Assembly (NCBI GenBank): GCA_963664595.2
Contig: CAXXOK010000010.1
Coordinates: 434,001 to 498,000 of the forward strand
Length of the DNA: 64,000 bases
Source: CAXXOK01 sp963664595
GTDB lineage: Bacteria; Bacillota; Clostridia; Christensenellales; Aristaeellaceae
Direction: 5' to 3'
The position numbers and the translations under genes are program-made. Under the pieces are notes generated by a model that saw only the letters and a program-made list of their open reading frames with translations, was not told the origin of the DNA and did not search any database. Each line of letters begins with the position of its first letter. Within the stretch, counting starts at the first letter, position 1. Below are positions 9,374-16,163 of the stretch, piece by piece.

Positions 9374-10012
9374 CTATGATAGCGAGGGCGTATTCTCTTT
9401 AATCTTATAGGAGAGAATTTGCAGCCCTTCTTCCAGATGCACGCTGACGATGGTGGTATTCTGGGGTATATTTAAATCAATCGGAACAAAATTCCAGTAA
9501 GCGTTGATACCCAGCTCGTGCAGTTTATCGACAACAGACTGCGCGCTGGAAACGGGGACGGCCAGCATGGCGATATGCACGGGATGTTGTTTGATAAATC
9601 CGTCGATCTCTTCATAGTTTTGGACGGTCAGCGGGCCGATTTTCTTCCCGATTTTATCCGGGTCCACGTCAAAGATTGCAACGGTGTTGAAATTGCTTGC
9701 GCTGAATGAATCTGAAAGCGCTACGGCACGGCCGATGTTGCCAGCGCCGACGATTATCATATTTTGCTTATGCTGGATACCCAGCACATCCCCAATATGA
9801 CGCCTGAGCTGCGGTACGGAATAGCCGAATCCCTGCCGGCCTTCTCCGCCGCTGCAGTTGATATCCTGACGGATTTGCGACGCCGTTAAGCCCATGCGCT
9901 CGGCAAGCTCCTGCGAGGATATCTGCATGACATTATCCGATTCCAATTCTTTCAAATATCGATAATATCGGGGTAATCTCCTGAGAACAGCTTCCGACAC
10001 ATGGCCAGCCAT
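9374..10012 (-). CDS. rex: Redox-sensing transcriptional repressor Rex
   Basis: Rex represses fermentation and respiration genes when NADH is low and leaves DNA when NADH/NAD+ rises. The N-terminal winged helix contains SSQELAERMGLTASQIRQD; the Rossmann domain contains IIVGAGNIGRAVA and the FDVDPDKIG segment, followed by AMLAVP and WNFVPIDL. The ATG at 10012 is 8 bases from AAGGGAG; a GTG three codons earlier has no such spacing. Length 212 residues is standard. It heads an operon with the VanW-family and amino-sugar genes, an unusual company. A Rex operator overlaps its own promoter, so it is probably autoregulated. Confidence 0.96.
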   Translation of the reverse strand: MAGHVSEAVLRRLPRYYRYLKELESDNVMQISSQELAERMGLTASQIRQDINCSGGEGRQGFGYSVPQLRRHIGDVLGIQHKQNMIIVGAGNIGRAVALSDSFSASNFNTVAIFDVDPDKIGKKIGPLTVQNYEEIDGFIKQHPVHIAMLAVPVSSAQSVVDKLHELGINAYWNFVPIDLNIPQNTTIVSVHLEEGLQILSYKIKENTPSLS

Positions 10013-10086
10013 GCAATTCACTCCCTTATTTACAGCGCTTATGCAACAGCCAATGGCTTGTTGCTGGTATAGACTGCTTTACGCTT

Positions 10087-10114
10087 ATTATATCATATGT
10101 TAACAGTTTAACAA
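10087..10114 (-). promoter_or_regulatory. rex promoter
   Basis: On the - strand TTGTTA (10109-10114) and TATAAT (10087-10092) are separated by 16 bases. The -35 and most of the spacer are covered by the Rex operator at 10097-10114. Confidence 0.75.
10097..10114 (-). promoter_or_regulatory. Rex operator (ROP site)
   Basis: TTGTTAAACTGTTAACAT on the - strand matches the clostridial Rex consensus TTGTTAA-N4-TTAACAA at 13 of 14 defined bases. Its position over the -35 element and spacer of the rex promoter means bound Rex would block RNA polymerase. Confidence 0.8.
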
Positions 10115-10120
10115 AGCCTG

Positions 10121-10156
10121 CAAAAGCAAACAACTGACAGCATTTGCCGTCAGTTG
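10121..10156 (-). terminator. Intrinsic terminator after jag
   Basis: Eight-base stem CAACTGAC/GTCAGTTG (10131-10138 with 10149-10156) followed on the - strand by TTTGCTTTTG. It separates the yidC-jag operon from the rex promoter. Confidence 0.75.
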
Positions 10157-10204
10157 ATGAAGGTTGGTTATACAATATTGAAAATGGTAATACAAAAGCG
10201 CTTA

Positions 10205-11056
10205 TTACTGCTTCAGCGATATAACCACATGACGATTCGGCTCGTCGCCTTCACTATGCGTGGTAACCGCGGTGTTCTGCTGCAGCGCGCTGTGGAGAAT
10301 TCTGCGCTCATAGGGATTCATGGGTTCCATGACCACTTTCCGGCCCGTTTTCACGGCCCGGTTTGCCATACGGTTCGCCAGCCGCTTAAGCGCTTCTTCC
10401 CGCTTGGCACGGTAGTTTTCCGTATCCAGCGTTACGCGGGTATAATTATCCTGATCATGATTGACGTTGAGGCTTGTCAGATACTGCAGTGCATCCAGCG
10501 TTTCACCCCGGCGGCCGATCAGAATGCCGAGTGTATCACCGTGGATATCAACCTTAATGTTGCCTTCGTCGTCGGTCGTGGATGCTACGGTGACATCCAA
10601 ATTCATTAATTTTGTGACATTTACCAAAAAGTACTGTGCCTTGCCAGCTGCCGAATCCGGATCGGATACCGGATAGGTTTTAACGGGTTCGCTTACTGTT
10701 ACTTTGGGCTGTTCTTTTGCAGCGGGAGCAGAAGCAACTTCAACTGCTTCAGACTTTACTTTCTGGACTTTTTTCTTGAATTGTTTCTGTTTGGGCTTCT
10801 CGACCGGCTTCGGGCTCTTCTCCGGTTCGCTTTCCTGCATATTGCAGGAAAGTGCGGACAGAATATCGTCCTCCTGTTCGCTTTCCTTTACCGTAAGGCG
10901 AACCTTGGCTTCTTTGCCGCCGACAAAACCAAAAAGACCTTTTGTGCCTTCCTGGATAATATCAATAGAAACATCGCCGAAGGAAACATTAAGCTTTTCC
11001 AAACCCTGACGAATCGCGTCTTCTATTGTTTTTGCAGAAGATTCGATGCTTTTCAT
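10205..11056 (-). CDS. jag: RNA-binding protein Jag/KhpB (SpoIIIJ-associated)
   Basis: RNA-binding partner of the small KH protein KhpA in Gram-positive bacteria, with effects on cell division and elongation. The Jag-N domain is seen at residues 1-55 (AKTIEDAIRQGLEKL, GTKGLFGFVGGKEAKVRL), followed by a long charged Lys/Glu/Pro linker (about 65-130), a KH domain with ILIGRRGETLDALQYL, and an R3H domain with RRILHSALQQ and PNRHVVISL at the end. The start overlaps the yidC stop by four bases and is preceded by AGGAGGAAAGC. Length 283 residues. It ends the rpmH-rnpA-yidD-yidC-jag cluster. Confidence 0.95.
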   Translation of the reverse strand: MKSIESSAKTIEDAIRQGLEKLNVSFGDVSIDIIQEGTKGLFGFVGGKEAKVRLTVKESEQEDDILSALSCNMQESEPEKSPKPVEKPKQKQFKKKVQKVKSEAVEVASAPAAKEQPKVTVSEPVKTYPVSDPDSAAGKAQYFLVNVTKLMNLDVTVASTTDDEGNIKVDIHGDTLGILIGRRGETLDALQYLTSLNVNHDQDNYTRVTLDTENYRAKREEALKRLANRMANRAVKTGRKVVMEPMNPYERRILHSALQQNTAVTTHSEGDEPNRHVVISLKQ

Positions 11057-12051
11057 TTCAAGCTTTCCTCCTGGACAATCTGGGTGTTCTTATTTGCATT
11101 TCTTTCAAACGACTGATTGATCAGGATTCCTTCAGCCCAGGCAATAAGATTGGAGGTAACCCAGTAGATGGAGAACCCTGCGTTATAAGTGGAACAAATG
11201 TAGAGAGAGAAGAGAGGGAAGAAGTACTTCATGAACTGTCCGGTGCCCTTGCCGCCGGCTGCGGAATTCACATTGGTGGTCTGAGGCTGCGTGAGAGTCA
11301 TTAAATACTGCGTAACGGCTGCCAGCAAAGGCGTGATGAACAAACCGTTGTAAGAAGAATAAATCTTCAGCTTGAAGAGCAGCAGGTTAACTTCCGGCAT
11401 AGCGGCCCATTGCAGCAGTTCATTCTGATAAATCGGGCTGTTTTGCAGCTGGGTAAGCAAAATCTGATAGGTATCGGTGGTCACGGTATCGGCCGTGATT
11501 CCCAAAGCTCCCAGCGCGCTGATGGTATTGGCCGGGAGCGAATTAATCACACTGATCCATGTATCCACGGGAATCAGCTTCAACTGCGCTTCCTGTGCCA
11601 CAGCCGTGGTAAAGGGACTATCGGGCATCCAGAGGTTTTTAACCCACAGCCAGCCCTGATTGACCTGTGTTCCGTTAACGACCAGATCAATGGCCTGTTT
11701 GACCATTTCCACATTGGCCACCATGCGCATGGCGCCGAACATGGCGATCAAAATGGGGAAGGAGATCAGCATGGGCAAACAGCCGGACAGCGGACTGATG
11801 CGTTCCTTGCGGTAAAGCTCGGCTGTTTTTTGATTCAGCTTTTCTTTATCATTTGCATATTTCTTCTGCAGCTTGGTAATCTGGGGCTGCAGATCGGACA
11901 TGCGTTTCATGCTTTTTCTGCTTTTTAAATCAAGCGGCAGCAATACCAGCTTGATAATGATTGTGAACACAACGATGGACCATCCGTAGTTGCCGATGAA
12001 GCTATTGATACCATTGAGGATGTTATACAAAAATGTATTGATTGCACCCAT
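11053..12051 (-). CDS. yidC: Membrane protein insertase YidC/SpoIIIJ
   Basis: Inserts proteins into the cytoplasmic membrane with or without the Sec translocon. The sequence shows the family core: a first helix NYGWSIVVFTIIIKLVLLPL with the conserved Arg-accessible groove region, a charged cytoplasmic hairpin (MKRMSDLQPQITKLQKKYAN), SPLSGCLPMLISFPILIAMF, and C-terminal helices (KYFFPLFSLYICSTYNAGFSIYW split over 20 residues). The N-terminus lacks a lipobox signal peptide, unlike B. subtilis SpoIIIJ. Length 332 residues. The gene is 7 bases downstream of yidD; its Shine-Dalgarno AAGGAGG is rather far from the ATG (13 bases). Confidence 0.93.
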   Translation of the reverse strand: MGAINTFLYNILNGINSFIGNYGWSIVVFTIIIKLVLLPLDLKSRKSMKRMSDLQPQITKLQKKYANDKEKLNQKTAELYRKERISPLSGCLPMLISFPILIAMFGAMRMVANVEMVKQAIDLVVNGTQVNQGWLWVKNLWMPDSPFTTAVAQEAQLKLIPVDTWISVINSLPANTISALGALGITADTVTTDTYQILLTQLQNSPIYQNELLQWAAMPEVNLLLFKLKIYSSYNGLFITPLLAAVTQYLMTLTQPQTTNVNSAAGGKGTGQFMKYFFPLFSLYICSTYNAGFSIYWVTSNLIAWAEGILINQSFERNANKNTQIVQEESLK

Positions 12052-12058
12052 TCTAGAA

Positions 12059-12298
12059 TCAATTCCTCCTTACAGTAATTTCGGTATTTTCGGGAACGGG
12101 ATCATACCCGCCTTTGGAAAGGGGATTGCATCGGAGAATACGCCATATGGCCATCCGCAGTCCCTTCATGGCGCCGTAGCGTTGAAGTGCCGTGACAGCA
12201 TATTCTGAGCAGGTAGGTACGAAACGGCATGATGGACGGGTGTGGGTACTGATATGCCGCTGATAAAAACGGACCAGACGAATGAGAAACTTATTCAT
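12059..12298 (-). CDS. yidD: Membrane protein insertion efficiency factor YidD
   Basis: Small membrane-associated protein, 79 residues, involved in protein insertion together with YidC. The family pattern is clear: MNKFLIRLVRFYQRHIS at the start, PSCRFVPTCSEYAVTAL with its two conserved cysteines, then RILRCNPLSKGGYDPVP. The start overlaps the rnpA stop by four bases (ATGA at 12295-12298); a longer reading frame upstream is only the shadow of rnpA. No strong ribosome site is visible, consistent with translational coupling. Confidence 0.94.
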   Translation of the reverse strand: MNKFLIRLVRFYQRHISTHTRPSCRFVPTCSEYAVTALQRYGAMKGLRMAIWRILRCNPLSKGGYDPVPENTEITVRRN

Positions 12299-12642
12299 GA
12301 TCGGGTACCGTTTACCTGCTTTTGCATGGATATTTTCCGCAGCATGGTATTCATGCCGGCCTGGAGCTGCTGGAAGGAACGCTGTGCGGAGGAAGGATGA
12401 GCAATGATCACATAAAATCCGTTTTTCATCTCCGGCAGCAACGGACGGATGCATTCCCGCAGGCGACGTTTGACTAAATTACGGACCACGGCGCCGCCAA
12501 CCTTTTTGCTCACCGAAAACCCGACACGCTTCTGAGCACTTCTGGCATAGATCAGCGTAAGATCCTTACAGGATGCGCGCATTCCGCGCCGGTATACGTA
12601 GCTGAACTGCCGATTTCGGCATAGCCTATATTGCTTCTGCAA
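12295..12642 (-). CDS. rnpA: Ribonuclease P protein component
   Basis: Protein subunit of RNase P, which matures the 5' ends of tRNAs. The start is a TTG at 12642, seven bases after AGGA, giving MQKQYRLCRNRQFSYVYRRG; there is no in-frame ATG upstream before a stop. The RNR signature appears as GGAVVRNLVKRRLRECIR, with RVGFSVSKK just before. Length 115 residues, normal. It lies 115 bases downstream of rpmH with an intrinsic-terminator-like hairpin between them and overlaps yidD. Confidence 0.95.
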   Translation of the reverse strand: MQKQYRLCRNRQFSYVYRRGMRASCKDLTLIYARSAQKRVGFSVSKKVGGAVVRNLVKRRLRECIRPLLPEMKNGFYVIIAHPSSAQRSFQQLQAGMNTMLRKISMQKQVNGTRS

Positions 12643-12683
12643 ACGAAATCCTCACTTCATGGGATCCATTTCGGCTTACATTG

Positions 12684-12729
12684 AAAAACCCGTGCCCACT
12701 TCACCCGAAAGGAAAAGATGGGAGCGGGT
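12684..12729 (-). terminator. Terminator/attenuator between rpmH and rnpA
   Basis: On the - strand an 11-base stem (12719-12729 with 12688-12698, one mismatch) is followed by TTTTT. It lies inside the operon, so it probably reduces rnpA-yidD-yidC-jag expression relative to the ribosomal protein gene rather than ending the operon completely. Confidence 0.7.
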
Positions 12730-12757
12730 AAATCATCACATCCAAAATACCGGGAAA

Positions 12758-12892
12758 TCAAGCACTGAGTACTTTACGTCCGCGGCGGCGGCGTGCGGCC
12801 AATACACGGCGGCCATTTTTCGTGGACATGCGGGAACGGAAACCATGCACCTTGCTGCGCTGTCTTTTCTTGGGCTGAAACGTACGAACCAT
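12758..12892 (-). CDS. rpmH: 50S ribosomal protein L34
   Basis: A 44-residue protein beginning MVRTFQPKKRQRSKVHGF and continuing RMSTKNGRRVLAARRRRGR, the near-invariant L34 pattern. The ribosome site AAGGAGTT precedes the ATG. It is the first gene of the rpmH-rnpA-yidD-yidC-jag operon and has a consensus promoter about 80 bases upstream. In most bacteria dnaA and the replication origin lie next to rpmH; here aspS does, and I see no DnaA-box cluster. Confidence 0.97.
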   Translation of the reverse strand: MVRTFQPKKRQRSKVHGFRSRMSTKNGRRVLAARRRRGRKVLSA

Positions 12893-12973
12893 TTTGTACA
12901 ACTCCTTACGGCATCAATATCTTCGTGTATTGCATACCTTACGGTACACAAACCATCACAGCTTAACCATTTT

Positions 12974-13002
12974 ATTATAAATGCGGAATGGTAGCTTGTC
13001 AA
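12974..13002 (-). promoter_or_regulatory. Consensus promoter for rpmH operon
   Basis: Perfect TTGACA (12997-13002) and TATAAT (12974-12979) with 17-base spacing on the - strand, as expected for a strongly expressed ribosomal protein gene. Confidence 0.9.
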
Positions 13003-13032
13003 GACATCAGGCGGTCTGATCTTATTTACGGG

Positions 13033-14805
13033 TTAAATTTGTTGCTCCACCTTCAGCTTGAGCATTTCCAGCTGATCGCTGTTTACGCCAGCGGGCGTAT
13101 CCATCATCAGATCAATGCCGTTTTGGCTCTTGGGGAAGGCAAGCACCTCGCGCAGGCTGTCCGCGCCGCACAAAATCATCACCAGGCGGTCGATGCCAAA
13201 GGCAAAGCCGCCGTGGGGCGGAGTGCCGTATTTGAAGGCTTCCAGCAAAAAGCCGAACTTGCTTTCCGCTTCCGCCTGCGAAAGCCCGATGATTTCGAAC
13301 ATTTTGGCTTGAAGATCGCTTTGGTGAATACGGATTGAGCCGCTGCCCATCTCCACGCCGTTGAGAACCAGATCGTACGCCTTGGCGCGCACTGAGCCGA
13401 TATCGGTGTTCATGAGGGGAATATCCTCATCCATAACCGAGGTAAAGGGATGATGCTCGGCCACATAGCGGTGTTCCTCTTCCTCCCAGGAGACCAGAGG
13501 AAACTCGGTAACCCACAGCAGATTGTACTGTGTGGTATCGATCAGGTTCAGCTCGTGGCCCAGCCGCAGACGGAGCTGGCCCATGGCGGTGAGGGCGGTG
13601 CGCTTTTGATCGGCGATCACAAACAGGGCGTCGCCAACGCCGCATTCCATTGCGGAGAGCAGCTTTTGCATACTGTCGCCCTGCATCGCCTTGGCAAAGC
13701 TGGAACGAAGGGTTCCGTCTTCCTGAGGAGCGGCCCAGGCGAGACCCTTAACATGATAGGTTTTCACGAATTCGGTAAAACCGTCCAGCTGCTTGCGGGT
13801 AAAGCTGCCCGCGCCCCTGGCGCAGATTGCGCAGACGGTCTGTCCGTTTTCCAGCGCGTTTTCAAACACCGAAAATCCGCAGCCGCGCACAAGCTCGCTC
13901 ACATCGGAAATTTCCATGCCAAACCGGAGGTCTGGTTTATCGCTGCCATAGCGTGCCATGGCTTCGCGCCAGGTGAGGCGCGGCAGGGGAAGCTGGATAT
14001 CCAGCCCAACCACCTCTTTAAACAGATGGCGGTAAATATTTTCTACAACAGCCTGAATATCCTGCGGTTCCACAAAGCTCATTTCCATATCGAACTGCGT
14101 AAACTCGGCCTGCCGGTCGGCGCGGCCGTCTTCATCGCGGAAACAGCGTGCCAGCTGATAGTAGCGGTCCAGACCGCCGACCATCAGGAGCTGCTTGTAA
14201 ATCTGCGGGCTCTGGGGAAGCGCGTAAAACAGACCCGGCTTCTGGCGGTAGGGGACCAGATAATCGCGCGCGCCTTCGGGAGTGGATTTGGTCAGGATCG
14301 GGGTTTCCACCTCAATAAAGCCCTGCTCGTCGATGCAATCGCGGATGGACTTGATCACACGGTGCCTGAGTCTGAGTGCGTTCTGCACGCTTGGCCGACG
14401 AAGATCCAGATAGCGATACTTCAGCCGGATGGTTTCCTGCTCGTTTTGCCCGTCTTCCACATAAATCGGCGGGGTTTTGCTGGCGTTGAAAATCGTAAGC
14501 GCATTTAAAAACACTTCGATTTCGCCGGTCTTCATCTGATCGTTGACAGCGTCTGCAGACCGGAGCTTCACCGTGCCGATGATCTCAACCACGTATTCAC
14601 TGCGCAGGCTTTCGACAGCCTGAAAGGTTTCGGCGGACATCAGGGTGCTGTCCGCTACCACCTGCACAATTCCGGTGCGGTCGCGCAGGTGGATGAAGAT
14701 CAGTCCGCCCAGATTGCGGGTACGCTGTACCCAGCCCTGGAGTATGATTTGTTTGCCCATATCCGCCTTGGTAACGTCCCCGCAATAATGTGTCCGCTTG
14801 TTCAT
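13033..14805 (-). CDS. aspS: Aspartyl-tRNA synthetase
   Basis: Class II synthetase charging tRNA-Asp (or Asp and Asn if non-discriminating; not decidable here). The N-terminal OB-fold anticodon domain contains QGWVQRTRNLGGLIFIHLRD; motif 1 region EVETPILTKSTPEGARDYLV; motif 2 around CFRDEDGRADRQAEFTQFD; a bacterial GAD insertion (about residues 285-420); motif 3 HGGFAFGIDRLVMIL. The ATG at 14805 follows AGAGAGGAAG and gives MNKRTHYCGDV; length 590 residues. It starts 4 bases after hisS, a common Firmicute pair. No T-box leader is present. Confidence 0.96.
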   Translation of the reverse strand: MNKRTHYCGDVTKADMGKQIILQGWVQRTRNLGGLIFIHLRDRTGIVQVVADSTLMSAETFQAVESLRSEYVVEIIGTVKLRSADAVNDQMKTGEIEVFLNALTIFNASKTPPIYVEDGQNEQETIRLKYRYLDLRRPSVQNALRLRHRVIKSIRDCIDEQGFIEVETPILTKSTPEGARDYLVPYRQKPGLFYALPQSPQIYKQLLMVGGLDRYYQLARCFRDEDGRADRQAEFTQFDMEMSFVEPQDIQAVVENIYRHLFKEVVGLDIQLPLPRLTWREAMARYGSDKPDLRFGMEISDVSELVRGCGFSVFENALENGQTVCAICARGAGSFTRKQLDGFTEFVKTYHVKGLAWAAPQEDGTLRSSFAKAMQGDSMQKLLSAMECGVGDALFVIADQKRTALTAMGQLRLRLGHELNLIDTTQYNLLWVTEFPLVSWEEEEHRYVAEHHPFTSVMDEDIPLMNTDIGSVRAKAYDLVLNGVEMGSGSIRIHQSDLQAKMFEIIGLSQAEAESKFGFLLEAFKYGTPPHGGFAFGIDRLVMILCGADSLREVLAFPKSQNGIDLMMDTPAGVNSDQLEMLKLKVEQQI

Positions 14806-14809
14806 GGAA

Positions 14810-16105
14810 TTACTTCCTCTCTGCTTTCTGGGCAATCCGGTCTGCCATCATTTGCGGGGCTTCCGTAAGGCTGGCTTCCCATTCGTCTCCGCTTTGCATA
14901 TCCCGCAGCTTTATTACGCCTTTTTGCGCTTCGTCTTCGCCCAGAATGGCCACATACGAAGCCTGCAGCTTATCGGCATACTTGAACTGCGCCCGCAGGC
15001 CCCGGGTCGTGTGGTTCATATCCGTCTTCAACCCCAGGCTGCGGAACTGATTCAGCAGTCGGAAAGCGATGGGGGCAAGCGATGGATCGAGCGGAGCGAT
15101 ATAGATATCCGGCGTGCTTGCGGGCACATCCAGCGTACGGTCTTCTTCAGCCTGCGCATCCAGCAGCATCAGTACCCGTTCCATGCCCATGCCAAAGCCG
15201 ACGGCGGGGATGCTGGGGCCCCCAAGCTCTTCCACCAGTCCGTCGTAGCGGCCGCCGCCGCAGGCGGTCAGCGTGCCGGTGGCGGTATCGGTGGTGATTT
15301 CAAACACCGTTTTGGTGTAGTAATCCAGTCCGCGCACAATGCCCGTATCTATAATATAGGGAAGCTCGGCCGCGTCCAGAAAAGCCTGAAGGGAAGCAAA
15401 ATGCTGCGCGCACTCGTCGCACAGGTGATCCAGCATCCTCGGAGCGTCCTTGAGCTGCGCCTGGCAGCTTTGCACCTTGCAGTCCAAAACGCGCAGAGGA
15501 TTGATTTCAATCCGGTCCTTACAGTCGTCGCAGAGCAGATCGCGCCTGGCGCGCAGATAGGAGAGCAGCTTCTCCTTATAGGCCGGGCGGCATACGGGAC
15601 AGCCGATGGAGTTGATGCGCAGCCTCAGGTTTTTGATGTTCAGGGTCTGAAACAGATCCATCGCCAGCAGAATCACCTCGGCGTCTGCCGAAGCCTGGGT
15701 CGCGCCGAAGCACTCAATCCCAAACTGATGGTGTTCGCGGTAACGACCCGCTTGCGGGGCTTCGTAGCGGAAATGCGGCGAATACAGATAATATAGCTTG
15801 ATCGGCAGCGCCTGGTTGTGCATGCCTGCTTCCAAAAAAGCGCGCACAACGCCCGCCGTGCTTTCAGGCTTCAGCGTGATGGACCGGTCGCCCTTATCCA
15901 GAAAGGTATACATTTCCTTGCGGACAACATCGCTGGATTCGCCGACGGAGCGGGTAAAAAGCTCGGTATGCTCAAATACGGGCGTCCGTATTTCCTGATA
16001 GCCCGCCAACCGGGTCTTTTCGCGGATCACGGATTCCAGAGCTTGCAGCTTGGCGGTTTCGGAAGGCAGAACATCCTTGGTGCCTTTTGGGATCCTTGTC
16101 AGCAT
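14810..16105 (-). CDS. hisS: Histidyl-tRNA synthetase
   Basis: Class II synthetase for tRNA-His. Sequence begins MLTRIPKGTKDVLPSE; motif 2 is seen as FRYEAPQAGRYREHHQFGIE; histidine-specific segments include RGLDYYTKTVFEI and GGGRYDGLVEELGG; the C-terminal anticodon-binding domain includes LRAQFKYADKLQASYVAILG. The ATG at 16105 is preceded by AGGTGAAGGGA; a GTG three codons upstream would overlap that site. Length 431 residues. It lies 58 bases after ftsK and directly before aspS, so the synthetases are probably cotranscribed with ftsK. An internal cysteine cluster (CRPAYKEKL and LLCDDCKD region) suggests a zinc knuckle. Confidence 0.95.
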   Translation of the reverse strand: MLTRIPKGTKDVLPSETAKLQALESVIREKTRLAGYQEIRTPVFEHTELFTRSVGESSDVVRKEMYTFLDKGDRSITLKPESTAGVVRAFLEAGMHNQALPIKLYYLYSPHFRYEAPQAGRYREHHQFGIECFGATQASADAEVILLAMDLFQTLNIKNLRLRINSIGCPVCRPAYKEKLLSYLRARRDLLCDDCKDRIEINPLRVLDCKVQSCQAQLKDAPRMLDHLCDECAQHFASLQAFLDAAELPYIIDTGIVRGLDYYTKTVFEITTDTATGTLTACGGGRYDGLVEELGGPSIPAVGFGMGMERVLMLLDAQAEEDRTLDVPASTPDIYIAPLDPSLAPIAFRLLNQFRSLGLKTDMNHTTRGLRAQFKYADKLQASYVAILGEDEAQKGVIKLRDMQSGDEWEASLTEAPQMMADRIAQKAERK

Positions 16106-16163
16106 TCCCTTCACCTCAACAGATACAGATATCTGGCATTATACCCTTTTTTCAAGAGAAGCG

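Noticed and set aside
12893..13032. Replication origin next to rpmH
   Set aside because: No dnaA gene and no TTATCCACA-type boxes; the 140 bases are explained by the rpmH promoter.
16106..16163. T-box leader upstream of hisS-aspS
   Set aside because: Only 58 bases separate ftsK and hisS; no specifier hairpin or T-box bulge can fit.
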